DNA from: Bacteroidia bacterium
Lineage (GTDB): Bacteria > Bacteroidota > Bacteroidia > J057
Assembly: GCA_041391665.1 (NCBI GenBank)
Contig: JAWKNO010000003.1
Location: 2,117,088 to 2,181,087, forward strand
Length of the DNA stretch: 64,000 nt
Direction of reading: 5' to 3'
The position numbers and the translations under genes are program-made. The notes under the pieces were generated by a model. The model was not told where the DNA came from and made no database searches. It was given only the letters and a program-made list of their open reading frames with translations. Positions 17,289 to 26,437 of the stretch are shown here, piece by piece (the first letter of the stretch is position 1; each line of letters begins with the position of its first letter).

Positions 17289-20200
17289 TTAGGAATGCGG
17301 CAACCTCAATTCGATTTTTTCAACAGGGATGGTAAAATAGAATTCACTTCCTTTCCCTTTTTCTGAAATTACACCGATTTCCCCCTTATGCTGTTCGATG
17401 ATTTTTTTACATAAAGCGAGTCCGATACCGGTGCCTTCGTAGTCAGCTTCTTTGTGCAGCCGCCTGAAGAGGAGGAAAATATGCTCCTGATATTCCTTTG
17501 GGATACCGATACCATTGTCTTTGACATGGAAACGCCACTGATCCTGCTCTACCTTACAACTGATTTCAATTTCAGGGGGCACCTCTGGGCGGGAAAATTT
17601 CAGTGCGTTGATGATCAGATTAGACAATAGCTGGCGAAGTTTGATTCTGTCGGCGGAAATGGTTTCGGGAATGGAATGAAAGGTAAGTTTGGCGTTTTTT
17701 TCTTCAATGGTAACAAACAATTCATTTCTGAGCTCTTCGAGAAGTTGAGGGAGGTTTATCGGGAAAATATTGATTTTGGTTGTATTGACCCGCGAGTAGG
17801 TGAGGAGATCGTGAATGAGTCGTTGCATATTTTTGGAGGCGGATACAACAAAATCCAGGTATTCGCGATCTTCTTCGGAAAGAACACCTGCGAGTCGTTT
17901 TTCCAGAAGTTGTGCAAAACTCACGATCGTGCGAATAGGAGCCCGGAGGTCATGAGAAGCCAGATAGGCAAAATTTTCCAGATTCATATTCGACTCAATG
18001 TAATTTTTGAGCTGTTCATTTTTTCGGTTGAGATCTATTTCCTTTTGTTTGAGCTCTGTCTCATCCTGTACGATAATGACCACACCCAGATTATCGCCCT
18101 GACTATCCATAATGGGTGAGAAGGTCAGCGAAGCATACATTACAGCGTCTTTGCCCGGAAAAACATCAGAAACCCGAACAATTTCCCCTTTTGATGCCTG
18201 ACAAAAAATTTGAAAATACCGGTCAACTATTTCGGGGGAGAACATGTCTGTCCAGATAGGTTGAGCATCAAGTCCTTTTCCAAATTGATTCAAAAACCCT
18301 GTCAACAACTTATTATTGTAAAAAATCGGGGTATAGTTATCTCGTAACGCCAGTACCGGATCGGGAATACTGTTAATAATCGCATTCAGCATTGCTTCAT
18401 TTTTTCGAAGTTGATCTTCTGCTTTTATGCGATCGGTAATATCTGACGCGACCCCTAACAGGCCGATAATTTCATTTTTCTCATTAAAAATGGGCTTTTT
18501 GATGGTCTCCAACCATTTTTCATTACCCATAAAATCATATATTTTTTCCCTTGACCGGAATGTATCTTCGCCTTTTTCCAATACAGTCAAATCGTCTTCC
18601 ATGAACTGGGGGTCTTCGCTGAAGATGGGGTGAATCTCATCATCTCGTTTTCCCAACAAATCATCATTTGACTTACCAAAGGTATCTGCCAAAGCATTAT
18701 TGGTAAAAATAAATCTGCGGGAAGTATCTTTGGCAAAAACGAAATGCGGATTAAGGTCTGAAATCTGACGAAGGAAGCGATTGTTACGCGCGATTACCTC
18801 TTTCGAATCATACACAAGCTGGTTGGTATAAATCAGAGTGATCAGAATCATAAGAAGTGCCATCAGGCTGACCATGATGTCAAGTGTTTCCACATTCTCC
18901 TCTTTAAATACGATTAAGCGACCGCTGACCAAATAGCTGAGGATAAAATTTACCGCCATAACAACGGCATTTAATATCTGCTCCAGAGGTCGTTGAGCGA
19001 GATAATTCCACACAAGAAAAATCGTAACAGGAATCAGCGGCAGCGCAAAGGTCAAACCAATTAATGCAGATGGAAGAATCGTAATCGGATAAACCAGAAA
19101 TAAGCCCGCGTAAAATATAGCCCGAAGTTGCCGTCTGATTGCCAGGAAATGCATGACGATCATCAGCACCATAAATGCTACTTTGGCAATGATGTCAGCC
19201 ATATTTCCCCATAAAATAGAATGTGCGAGTATGGGAATTACCAGTAAACACACAACGACCGAAAGCCTTCGTGTAAACTGGAGTCGCTGATCTTCTTCAT
19301 GTTCGGAGAAACTGACACTCAACAAAGGTTTTCCGGTGATAAAGGTTCGGCTGAGGTAAATCAAAAAAAATGCGATGATGATTACCACGGCAAACAGTCC
19401 CATAGTTACACCAAAAATATTGCTCTTGTGCAATAGCACTTTATCCCTTTTAATCCTCTCAACCAGCTGTTGATTTTCTATTTCTCTTTTAGATATCTCG
19501 GATAGTTTATCATGCAGTTTTTTATAATCTGCACTTTCTTTCTGGTAGATTTCATTAGCTAACTCTCCGGCCAAATGGAAATATTCAGCAGCATTTTTGA
19601 ATTCACCCTGTCTTTGATAAATGGTGGCAAGCAACTCACTGGCTGTTTTCTGAAGCATGGTATATTTTGCTTCCGTAGCGATTGCCAACATCTCCTGGGC
19701 ATGTGTGCGCGCCTTATCCCATTGGTTGGTTTCGAGATAAATTCGTGCAAAAAGCTCCTCTGCGTTAATAGCTATTTTTTTAGCCATTATCTGTTTTTCA
19801 AGGTTTTTTGCTTCCTGCGCAGCGATTAATGCCGAGTCATATAAGCCGGCTTTCTGATATATCTGACCTAATACCACGTAAGATTCGCCGGAAATAAATG
19901 GAAAATTTTTCTGATTTGAAGAAATATCCAGTGCTTTTTTTATATAAAATAGTGCCGAATCCTGATATCCAAGGTTGGTAAAGCTGTAGGCCATATCCTT
20001 ATATCCGTAAGCCATCAACCTGAAGTGCTGTTGTTTTTCAGCTAACCGCAATCCTTTTCGAGTTTCCGGAATTGCATGCTGGAAATTACCTTTTTCGGCA
20101 TATAAGTGCCCTATGCAACCCAAGGCTGCAGCAGCTTTCCATGGCATTTGCATACTGTCGCTCAATACAATTCCCCGATTGAAATGATATAACGCATCAT

Positions 20201-20627
20201 CATAATCGCTGATCTGAGTATAGGCAATGCCCATTGCCGTATGAATATCAATCAGTGCCGTGTCCTGTATCGACCTTCCGATAATCAATGCCTGCTGATA
20301 ATCCAATATGGCGCTTACATAATCTCCTGACATCGACCGGCTTGACCCCATGATTTTCAAAAAGTAGCACTGCTTGCTCTTATTTTTAACTTTCAGCGAA
20401 AGTTCATAGGCTTTTGTGGCGTATTCATGGCATTTATCCGTGTTGACAAAAAAGTATAGTTTAGCCAGTTCGCCATAGGTCTCCATTCTCTTTTCTTCGG
20501 ATTTTTCAGTTGCCAGCCGGTCAGTCAGCACCGCCGCTCCGGGAGGGAGCGCTTCCGGAATTTCTGCATATACTGAAAAAAATCCACATAGCAGATAAAT
20601 TAGGATAAGCCACTGATAATGCTTCAT
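17289..20627 (-). CDS. TPR - 7TM - PAS - HisKA hybrid-sensor histidine kinase
   Basis: An 1,112-residue sensor kinase. After a signal peptide (first ~20 residues) comes a tetratricopeptide array (about residues 40-380) on the periplasmic side, then a transmembrane helix near 405-425, then about six more hydrophobic helices to near residue 615. Two PAS domains follow (about 640-760 and 770-880), then a HisKA domain with H892 in YLASHDLRAPIRT, and a HATPase domain with NLIINALKFS, DNGIGIP and GTGIGLAL. There is no receiver domain and no response regulator gene beside it, so the partner must be elsewhere. It is divergent from the ThuA lipoprotein gene. The signal sensed is unknown. Confidence 0.93.
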   Translation of the reverse strand: MKHYQWLILIYLLCGFFSVYAEIPEALPPGAAVLTDRLATEKSEEKRMETYGELAKLYFFVNTDKCHEYATKAYELSLKVKNKSKQCYFLKIMGSSRSMSGDYVSAILDYQQALIIGRSIQDTALIDIHTAMGIAYTQISDYDDALYHFNRGIVLSDSMQMPWKAAAALGCIGHLYAEKGNFQHAIPETRKGLRLAEKQQHFRLMAYGYKDMAYSFTNLGYQDSALFYIKKALDISSNQKNFPFISGESYVVLGQIYQKAGLYDSALIAAQEAKNLEKQIMAKKIAINAEELFARIYLETNQWDKARTHAQEMLAIATEAKYTMLQKTASELLATIYQRQGEFKNAAEYFHLAGELANEIYQKESADYKKLHDKLSEISKREIENQQLVERIKRDKVLLHKSNIFGVTMGLFAVVIIIAFFLIYLSRTFITGKPLLSVSFSEHEEDQRLQFTRRLSVVVCLLVIPILAHSILWGNMADIIAKVAFMVLMIVMHFLAIRRQLRAIFYAGLFLVYPITILPSALIGLTFALPLIPVTIFLVWNYLAQRPLEQILNAVVMAVNFILSYLVSGRLIVFKEENVETLDIMVSLMALLMILITLIYTNQLVYDSKEVIARNNRFLRQISDLNPHFVFAKDTSRRFIFTNNALADTFGKSNDDLLGKRDDEIHPIFSEDPQFMEDDLTVLEKGEDTFRSREKIYDFMGNEKWLETIKKPIFNEKNEIIGLLGVASDITDRIKAEDQLRKNEAMLNAIINSIPDPVLALRDNYTPIFYNNKLLTGFLNQFGKGLDAQPIWTDMFSPEIVDRYFQIFCQASKGEIVRVSDVFPGKDAVMYASLTFSPIMDSQGDNLGVVIIVQDETELKQKEIDLNRKNEQLKNYIESNMNLENFAYLASHDLRAPIRTIVSFAQLLEKRLAGVLSEEDREYLDFVVSASKNMQRLIHDLLTYSRVNTTKINIFPINLPQLLEELRNELFVTIEEKNAKLTFHSIPETISADRIKLRQLLSNLIINALKFSRPEVPPEIEISCKVEQDQWRFHVKDNGIGIPKEYQEHIFLLFRRLHKEADYEGTGIGLALCKKIIEQHKGEIGVISEKGKGSEFYFTIPVEKIELRLPHS

Positions 20628-20818
20628 ATTGTTATCCTGTATTTTGCCTTTTTCACATACGAAAATTTAAAAATCAATTTCCTTTTTTGAAACCAATTAC
20701 ATCACATTAAAATATCTTAATACAATAAATATGTAAGATTTGGTGATTAATCAAAAACTTTAGAGCCTTTGTGTAAATACTTCTATATTCATCCTGTTAA
20801 AACTAACGAATTACTATT

Positions 20819-21934
20819 ATGAAATCTGTCATTTTTTTGATTTTATCTGTGTTTTTTCTGGCTGGATGTAACCCAAAATCTCAACCTGAATCTTCCAACG
20901 ACACTCCCATTTCTAATGAATGGATAAATTTTGCCGGTGCATCTGGCCCCGGAACAGGAAAAAATATTGTACTCATCAGTGGAGATGAAGAATATCGCTC
21001 TGAAGAAGCACTTCCTTTGCTCGGCAAAATTCTTGCCAACCAGCATGGTTTCAACTGCACGGTCCTCTTCGCACAGGATCCCGAAAAACCGGGTACCGTC
21101 AATCCCAACTATCTGCACAATATCCCCGGCCTCGAAGCCCTCAAAACTGCCGACCTGATGGTCATTTTTACCCGGTTCAGAGAATTGCCCAACGACCAGA
21201 TGCAGATGATCGATGACTACCTGAAAAGTGGCAAACCTGTCATTGGCATCCGCACCGCCACTCATGCTTTTAATGTCAAAGACTCGACCAGCAAATGGCT
21301 TCACTATGGCAATTACTACGAGGGTGATATGGCTGAGTGGCAGGGAGGTTTTGGCAGACTGGTTTTAGGGGAAAAATGGATTTCCCATCACGGCCACCAC
21401 AAACACCAGAGCACACATGGTGTCATCGCGGCCACTGATCACCCTGTCATGCGCGGCATTTCCAATGGCGATATCTGGGCCGCTACCGACGTATATGGCG
21501 TCAGATTACCTCTGCCGGGTGATTCGGAGCCGCTAGTGCTTGGACAGGTAACCAACCGCCCGGGAGAAATAGATGAAAATGACCCTTTTTACGGTCTCCG
21601 CCCCTCCGACAGCGAGGTAGCTACAACCAACCCCGCAAATAAAGACGTCGGCAACCCCAACGATCCGATGATGCCTGTAGCCTGGACAAAATCCTACCAG
21701 CTTCCCGGAGGAAAAACCGGGAGGTCATTTGCAACCACCATGGGCGCTGCTACGGATATGACATCAGAAGGCGTACGCCGTATGTTTGTCAACGCCGCTT
21801 ACTGGCTCACCGGACTGGAAGTGCCGGAAAAAGCTTCTGCCAATATCGAAGGTACTTTTAACCCTTCCGCATACAACTTTCACAAGGATGAGTACTGGGA
21901 TGAAAAAAATCTCCAGATCAGCGATCTGCGGTAG
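20819..21934 (+). CDS. ThuA-domain lipoprotein
   Basis: A 371-residue lipoprotein with lipobox LAGC (Cys near residue 17) and a ThuA-like class I glutamine-amidotransferase fold: NIVLISGDEEYRSEEALPLLGK at the start, a DLMVIFTRFRELP strand and a central GIRTATHAF. ThuA proteins act on sugars, including hydrolysis of 3-keto-glucosides made by ThuB-type dehydrogenases; this copy lacks the nucleophilic Cys of true amidotransferases. The domain is larger than the ~220-residue cytoplasmic ThuA because of inserted loops. It is probably on the outer face of the envelope. It is divergent from the TPR-PAS kinase gene and convergent with the TonB receptor gene, with 9 bp between stops. A Gfo/Idh/MocA and DUF1080 pair lies 8 kb away. 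Confidence 0.9.
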   Translation: MKSVIFLILSVFFLAGCNPKSQPESSNDTPISNEWINFAGASGPGTGKNIVLISGDEEYRSEEALPLLGKILANQHGFNCTVLFAQDPEKPGTVNPNYLHNIPGLEALKTADLMVIFTRFRELPNDQMQMIDDYLKSGKPVIGIRTATHAFNVKDSTSKWLHYGNYYEGDMAEWQGGFGRLVLGEKWISHHGHHKHQSTHGVIAATDHPVMRGISNGDIWAATDVYGVRLPLPGDSEPLVLGQVTNRPGEIDENDPFYGLRPSDSEVATTNPANKDVGNPNDPMMPVAWTKSYQLPGGKTGRSFATTMGAATDMTSEGVRRMFVNAAYWLTGLEVPEKASANIEGTFNPSAYNFHKDEYWDEKNLQISDLR

Positions 21935-21943
21935 AAACAAATA

Positions 21944-24277
21944 CTAAAGATCGAGCCAAAAAGTCAATACGGGCGTGAGCGGGCTCTGCCTGCCCACGAC
22001 CCAACGGTTTAGGTCTCGGTCAAACTGATACCAGGCAAACGAGTTTTTGCGGTTCAGGAAATTTTGCACATCAAGTGCCAGCCACCAGGCAAATTTGGCG
22101 CGGTTGCGCCGCAAGGCAACGCGAACATCGGGCCTGAAATAAGGCGGCAACTGGTCCTGATTGGGCTTAGACCAGTTGACTGGGGCATCGTATCCATCAT
22201 TATCTATTCTGCTCGCAAGTATCGGAGTAATGGGGTATCCCGAATTAAAAATAAACCGGATGCCCGTCTCCAGAAAAGTGTTTTCTCCCAGGGGAAATAT
22301 CTGCCCGCCGGTAAAATTGCCCGAAAACCTCGCATCGTAATTAGACGGGTATTTGGTTTCGTCGCCCGGTCGCTTAAAATAGGAGCGAAGCGTAGAGCCC
22401 GACAATACAAAAAATGATCCTTGTGAGAATGATTTTTCCAGGCTGAGATCCAGTCCGTAATTGGCGCCCGTGCCTACACTCTCCAGATATTCGGAATCAA
22501 ATCCCCACAGGCGGTTCAACACAAATATTTTTCGGTCAGGATCAGTCGTTACCGGCAGGTCATACAGGTGCTGGTAATAGGTTTCGAGCCGCAGGCGAAA
22601 ACTCTTCCCCAACCGCTGGTCAAAAGCCAGAATCAGGTGGTGGGATTTCATCAGGCTCAGATCCTTGTTGGGCATCTGCCCATCTATATCGATAAAATAG
22701 TTGCCAAAAGGTACCGTTTTGCTGTGAAGGCCGTAGCCCAGCGATATAGTTGATGTAGGAGCAATTACCACCTTCGCACCCAGGCGTGGCTCAACCATAC
22801 CCGTACCATTCAATCCAAAATATAGCGCATGGACGCCCGCGTTCAAAATCACCCTTGTATTTACCCGAATACTGGCTTGAAAATAGGGCTGCGCCTGCCA
22901 GGTATTTCCTTTCACATCTATCACCCTGCGCAGAAAAAACAGAGTATCATTCCACTTCTCATCGAGCATATCGTAATGAATCAGACTCGCGAGCACGCCT
23001 GTTTTGATCTGTAACCGCACATTGACCGTTCGCTTGTAGTACATACTTACCGAGTTACGCACGGTAACATATCTTTCGGTTTTTACCCTGCCTGTATCGA
23101 GCATCGGAGAAAGGGTATCATCATAAGTAAATGCATTTTGCCCCATCAGCGCTGCATTTAGCTGAAAGTATGATTTGTCGTCAATGACTCTTTTCCAGCT
23201 TGCTCCGACCACGCCCATTTGCGTACCGTAATCATAGATATAGTAATCCCGGAAGGTTTTCCACTCTGCATCGAGCGGACGGAGATACTGGGTGCTCATT
23301 CCTCCCAGCCCCCAAACACTAAACTGGTTTTTATCTCCCTGATGCTGAACTTTAAAAGACAGGTCGTAAAAGTTGTTGTCATTGCGGGGGCTGATGAGAT
23401 AAATGCCCATTTTATTGAGAATGCCCAGGGTAGAATAACGAAAGTTGGTCAGGTACGATGATTTACCCTTGACAATAGGGCCCTCTGTAGCAAAGTCCAG
23501 CCCCAGCAAGCCCGCGCGGAAGGTGTGCTGCCGCTGCTGCATATTTCCTTTGCGGAAACGCATATCAAAAACGCCGGAAATCGCATCGCCATATTCTGCG
23601 GGAAAAGCACCGGTGGAGAAGTCCGAACTGCTGAGCATAGAAGCGCTGAAAGCGGTAATACCACCTCCGCCCGAACCCGGGCCGGCATAGTGGTTGGGAT
23701 TGGGAATATCTACTCCTTCCAGGCGCCAAAGCAATCCGATCGGCGAATTTCCCCTGATGACAACATCATTGCGGATGTCCAGCCCGTTTTGCACGCCGGG
23801 CAATCCCTGAGCAAGACGGGCAGGATCGTTGGCCGTTGCGGCGTGGTACTGAAGCTCTTCCGGATCAAGCCTTCGGGCACTTACGACAGACAATTCATTA
23901 ATCGGGTCGCTCCCTACGTAGGCATTGAGCTCTACGGCATCCATCTGGATACCTGTGGGCAATACGATATCGATATAATATTCGCGGGCAGAGTTGATCT
24001 GGATATTATCCCGCATAAATTCGCCGTAACCGAGGAGTTTTGCTTCCAGGGTACGTCTCCCGACGGGAATATTTTCCAAAACGAAATGCCCGGAGGAATC
24101 GGAAAATGTGCCGATTACTGCGGGCAAATTGGATACAAATACCTGGACGCCGGGTAGTGGCTCCTCCGTGTCAGAAATCACCCTTCCCCGAATGGTTTGG
24201 GTAAGTTGCTGGGAATAGAGTGCGGGAATACCAGATATAGCCAGGATGACCGAAACGATTCTGAAAAACAGTTGCAT
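21944..24277 (-). CDS. TonB-dependent receptor with CarboxypepD_reg-like domain
   Basis: An outer-membrane gated channel of 777 residues. The start at 24277 opens a signal peptide (MQLFFRIVSVILAISG); an in-frame start 13 codons earlier adds no plausible leader. Residues about 25-110 form a CarboxypepD_reg-like beta domain (IRGRVISDTEEPLPGVQV). A plug domain follows (RLAQGLPGVQNGLDIRNDVVIRGNSP) and then a barrel of about 500 residues ending in TFWLDL. It lacks a SusD neighbour and the SusC-type extension, so it belongs to the shorter receptor group that usually imports siderophores, cobalamin or peptides. Cargo is unknown. It is 64 bp downstream of the Kelch/T9SS gene on the same strand and may share its transcript. 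Confidence 0.93.
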   Translation of the reverse strand: MQLFFRIVSVILAISGIPALYSQQLTQTIRGRVISDTEEPLPGVQVFVSNLPAVIGTFSDSSGHFVLENIPVGRRTLEAKLLGYGEFMRDNIQINSAREYYIDIVLPTGIQMDAVELNAYVGSDPINELSVVSARRLDPEELQYHAATANDPARLAQGLPGVQNGLDIRNDVVIRGNSPIGLLWRLEGVDIPNPNHYAGPGSGGGGITAFSASMLSSSDFSTGAFPAEYGDAISGVFDMRFRKGNMQQRQHTFRAGLLGLDFATEGPIVKGKSSYLTNFRYSTLGILNKMGIYLISPRNDNNFYDLSFKVQHQGDKNQFSVWGLGGMSTQYLRPLDAEWKTFRDYYIYDYGTQMGVVGASWKRVIDDKSYFQLNAALMGQNAFTYDDTLSPMLDTGRVKTERYVTVRNSVSMYYKRTVNVRLQIKTGVLASLIHYDMLDEKWNDTLFFLRRVIDVKGNTWQAQPYFQASIRVNTRVILNAGVHALYFGLNGTGMVEPRLGAKVVIAPTSTISLGYGLHSKTVPFGNYFIDIDGQMPNKDLSLMKSHHLILAFDQRLGKSFRLRLETYYQHLYDLPVTTDPDRKIFVLNRLWGFDSEYLESVGTGANYGLDLSLEKSFSQGSFFVLSGSTLRSYFKRPGDETKYPSNYDARFSGNFTGGQIFPLGENTFLETGIRFIFNSGYPITPILASRIDNDGYDAPVNWSKPNQDQLPPYFRPDVRVALRRNRAKFAWWLALDVQNFLNRKNSFAWYQFDRDLNRWVVGRQSPLTPVLTFWLDL

Positions 24278-24341
24278 AGCCCCGAATTTGCAGAAAATTT
24301 CCGATACCCCACACAACCACCAGACATAATCATTTCACTTG

Positions 24342-25577
24342 TTATGGTTTCATCCATTTTTGTGTGTAAACCGGGTAACCTGAAGCGTACAGGCTCACGA
24401 GATATAACCCGGAAGCCAATCCGGCTGTCTCAAAAGTTGTATTCCCGGGAATATTCATTTGCCCACTGATCAGCCTTCTTCCGCTGAGATCGGAAAGAAT
24501 AACCGTGGTAGTTTGCGCGAGGTTTTCACCTGAAATATCTACAGACAGATTGCCTTCCATGGTTGTGCCGAGAAATACTTTGGGCGCATACTGTTCGCGG
24601 GAAATGGCGGTAGAATTGGTTGTATCTCTGCCAGGCGTAAATTTCCATATCTGGTCAGAAGCAGAGTTGCCCCCGCTAATGGTTCGTTCGCCAAAAACCA
24701 GATATGCATTGCTGTCAAGCACACAGGAGGTTGCGTTGGCGATGCGGTCGCCGGGGTGATTGACTTCAAAAAACCACTCGTCTTTAGAGGGATCATAGCG
24801 GTAGGTATCTTTCTGATTACCACCTACATTGTGGACATACCCAAACTCACCGATACCAAAACCCGTTGACTGATCGGATTTAGGTAAAAGCCCCGCCACT
24901 TCTGCCCAGGTATCTGTCACAGGGTCATAGGCAAAAAAATCGCCCTGAACACTGCCAAACACCCAGAATCCCAAACCGATATACCCTTTACCTGCGGCGG
25001 TAAAGGCTACCTGTGCACGTCGGTCTTTTCCCGGAAAATCAGCCACCTGTGTCCAGATATCAGTATTCACATTGTATGCATACATTTTATTGGTACCATT
25101 TTCCGGGCCCATGTAATACATACTGTCAATGACAAAACCATGACTGTAAGCAAATCCAACCCCACCGGGCACACTTGCTCTGGTTTCCCAGGTATCTGTC
25201 GCCGGTATGTATTCGTAAAGATCAGAGTTAAAGGCAATAAAGGGGGTGCCAAATCCTGCAAATATGCGTCCATTAACAGAAAATCCGTCAGCCCCTTCCC
25301 GCACACCACCGGGAAAGTCCGCCTTCTGTGTCCAGGTATCAGTTGCGACATCATATTCCCAGAAATCGCCGATCGTATTGCCACTAAAAGCAGTGCGGCC
25401 TGTACCGCCATAAACCTTACCATTGGCCGCGCAACTAAAGGCCCAGAACCGGCCGGAGCCCATAGAAGCTTTTTGCTCCCACGTACCGGGGATTCGTTGT
25501 GCCATGCTGATTTCGCCTAAACTCAGGAGTGCGATCAGGGATAGCAGATACGTCAGTTTTCTGTGTACAGGGTTCAT
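24342..25577 (-). CDS. Kelch-repeat protein with T9SS type A sorting domain
   Basis: A secreted protein of 411 residues from the preferred start at 25577 (an in-frame start lies 8 codons earlier). After a signal peptide ending near MAQ come five to six Kelch blades (recurrent DTWTQKADFPGG- and YDPVTDTWAEVAG-like strands), which form a beta propeller. The last ~80 residues are a T9SS type A sorting domain: VDISGENLAQTTTV, then LSDLSGRRLISG and GLASGLYLVSLY. It would be exported by the type IX system to the cell surface. It is upstream of the TonB receptor on the same strand and downstream of the NarL-type regulator; a candidate regulator site lies 62-82 bp ahead of its ATG. Confidence 0.9.
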   Translation of the reverse strand: MNPVHRKLTYLLSLIALLSLGEISMAQRIPGTWEQKASMGSGRFWAFSCAANGKVYGGTGRTAFSGNTIGDFWEYDVATDTWTQKADFPGGVREGADGFSVNGRIFAGFGTPFIAFNSDLYEYIPATDTWETRASVPGGVGFAYSHGFVIDSMYYMGPENGTNKMYAYNVNTDIWTQVADFPGKDRRAQVAFTAAGKGYIGLGFWVFGSVQGDFFAYDPVTDTWAEVAGLLPKSDQSTGFGIGEFGYVHNVGGNQKDTYRYDPSKDEWFFEVNHPGDRIANATSCVLDSNAYLVFGERTISGGNSASDQIWKFTPGRDTTNSTAISREQYAPKVFLGTTMEGNLSVDISGENLAQTTTVILSDLSGRRLISGQMNIPGNTTFETAGLASGLYLVSLYASGYPVYTQKWMKP

Positions 25578-25639
25578 TGTTATTGTAATTTTTGTTAACA
25601 AAATGCCTGTTACAAAACTCTGTCACTGGTCTGTAACAT

Positions 25640-25659
25640 ACCTCCCCAGAATTAGGGAT
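25640..25659. promoter_or_regulatory. Candidate NarL-regulator site ahead of the Kelch gene
   Basis: The sequence CCTCCCC, AGAAT, TAGGG sits between the stop of the NarL-type regulator and the start of the Kelch gene. It resembles the quasi-palindrome upstream of the regulator itself at 26339-26361 (both are CCTCCCC, a short AAT-containing spacer, then GGG). Shared sequence and position suggest one protein binds both; this is inference. Confidence 0.35.
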
Positions 25660-25661
25660 AT

Positions 25662-26309
25662 TTAGATAAGATTTTCGCGAAGGGCTTTGGCGACCGCTTC
25701 GGTCATAGAAGCGACGTGAAGTTTGTCGTAAATAGATTTCAGATGTGAGCGCACGGTCTCATAGCTAATGTTGAGTTCGGCGGCAATCATTTTGGAGGAA
25801 AAACCGCGTGCCAGTTGTGCGAGAACTTCGGTTTCTCTCGGGGTGAGGTCATAGGCCGAGGCATCCGGTTTTCCGCCAAATTTTTGAAGCAGGTGAAGGG
25901 TTTTCCGGGCAATGCCCGGAGACATGGGCGCACCGCCTTCATGTACCTCCCTGATTGCTTCGAGAAGCCTCCCTGGAGGGGTATTTTTAAGCAAATATCC
26001 ATTTGCCCCGGCACAGAGCGCCTGAAATATTCGGTCTTCATCCTCAAAAACCGTAAGCATCAGCACCTGAATATGGGGGAAAAACTGGCGCATCAACCCG
26101 ACTGCTTCGATGCCGTTTCTCCCGGGCATGGAAATGTCCATCAGCACCACATCGGGATTGCTTTGATGGATTTTTTCCTCCAGATTCGTCGGGTCACCAA
26201 AACTCCCTCCTACTTCGTATCCGGATGTACCATTGATCAGCATAGTCAGGGCATCGCGCAATTGCACGTAATCCTCAAAAATCGCAACCCTGATAGAAGG
26301 TGTATTCAT
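25662..26309 (-). CDS. NarL/FixJ-type (LuxR HTH) response regulator
   Basis: A 215-residue response regulator. The receiver domain has acid pair E12-D13, phosphoacceptor D58 in VVLMDISMPG and the conserved Lys in YLLKN. The C-terminal LuxR-type helix-turn-helix runs LTPRETEVLAQLARGFSSK then IAAELNISYETVRSHLKSI. No sensor kinase gene is adjacent. It is divergent from the glycoside-hydrolase-like lipoprotein gene and directly upstream of the Kelch/T9SS and TonB receptor genes. Two similar CCTCCCC...GGG elements, one in each flanking intergenic region, are candidate binding sites. Confidence 0.95.
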   Translation of the reverse strand: MNTPSIRVAIFEDYVQLRDALTMLINGTSGYEVGGSFGDPTNLEEKIHQSNPDVVLMDISMPGRNGIEAVGLMRQFFPHIQVLMLTVFEDEDRIFQALCAGANGYLLKNTPPGRLLEAIREVHEGGAPMSPGIARKTLHLLQKFGGKPDASAYDLTPRETEVLAQLARGFSSKMIAAELNISYETVRSHLKSIYDKLHVASMTEAVAKALRENLI

Positions 26310-26338
26310 TCCGGAAAAATACTACATCAGCCTGAATA

Positions 26339-26361
26339 CTTCCTCCCCTAATCGGGGGAAG
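26339..26361. promoter_or_regulatory. Quasi-palindrome in the divergent promoter of the NarL regulator
   Basis: CTTCCTCCCC is followed by TAATC and GGGGGAAG, an imperfect inverted repeat of 23 bp in the 128-bp gap between the divergent regulator and lipoprotein genes. It lies 30-52 bp upstream of the regulator start and 77-99 bp upstream of the lipoprotein start. Its similarity to 25640-25659 makes it a candidate autoregulatory site. Confidence 0.4.
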
Positions 26362-26437
26362 CCCGAAAATTTTCTGAAAGACATATTCATGGTTTTTTTC
26401 ACTTTCTTCTTCTATCTTCATCCTAAACCTTGCCCCT

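Noticed and set aside
21944..24277. TonB receptor considered as part of a polysaccharide utilisation locus
   Set aside because: It has the shorter non-SusC architecture and no susD, glycosidase or sensor partner in the same operon.
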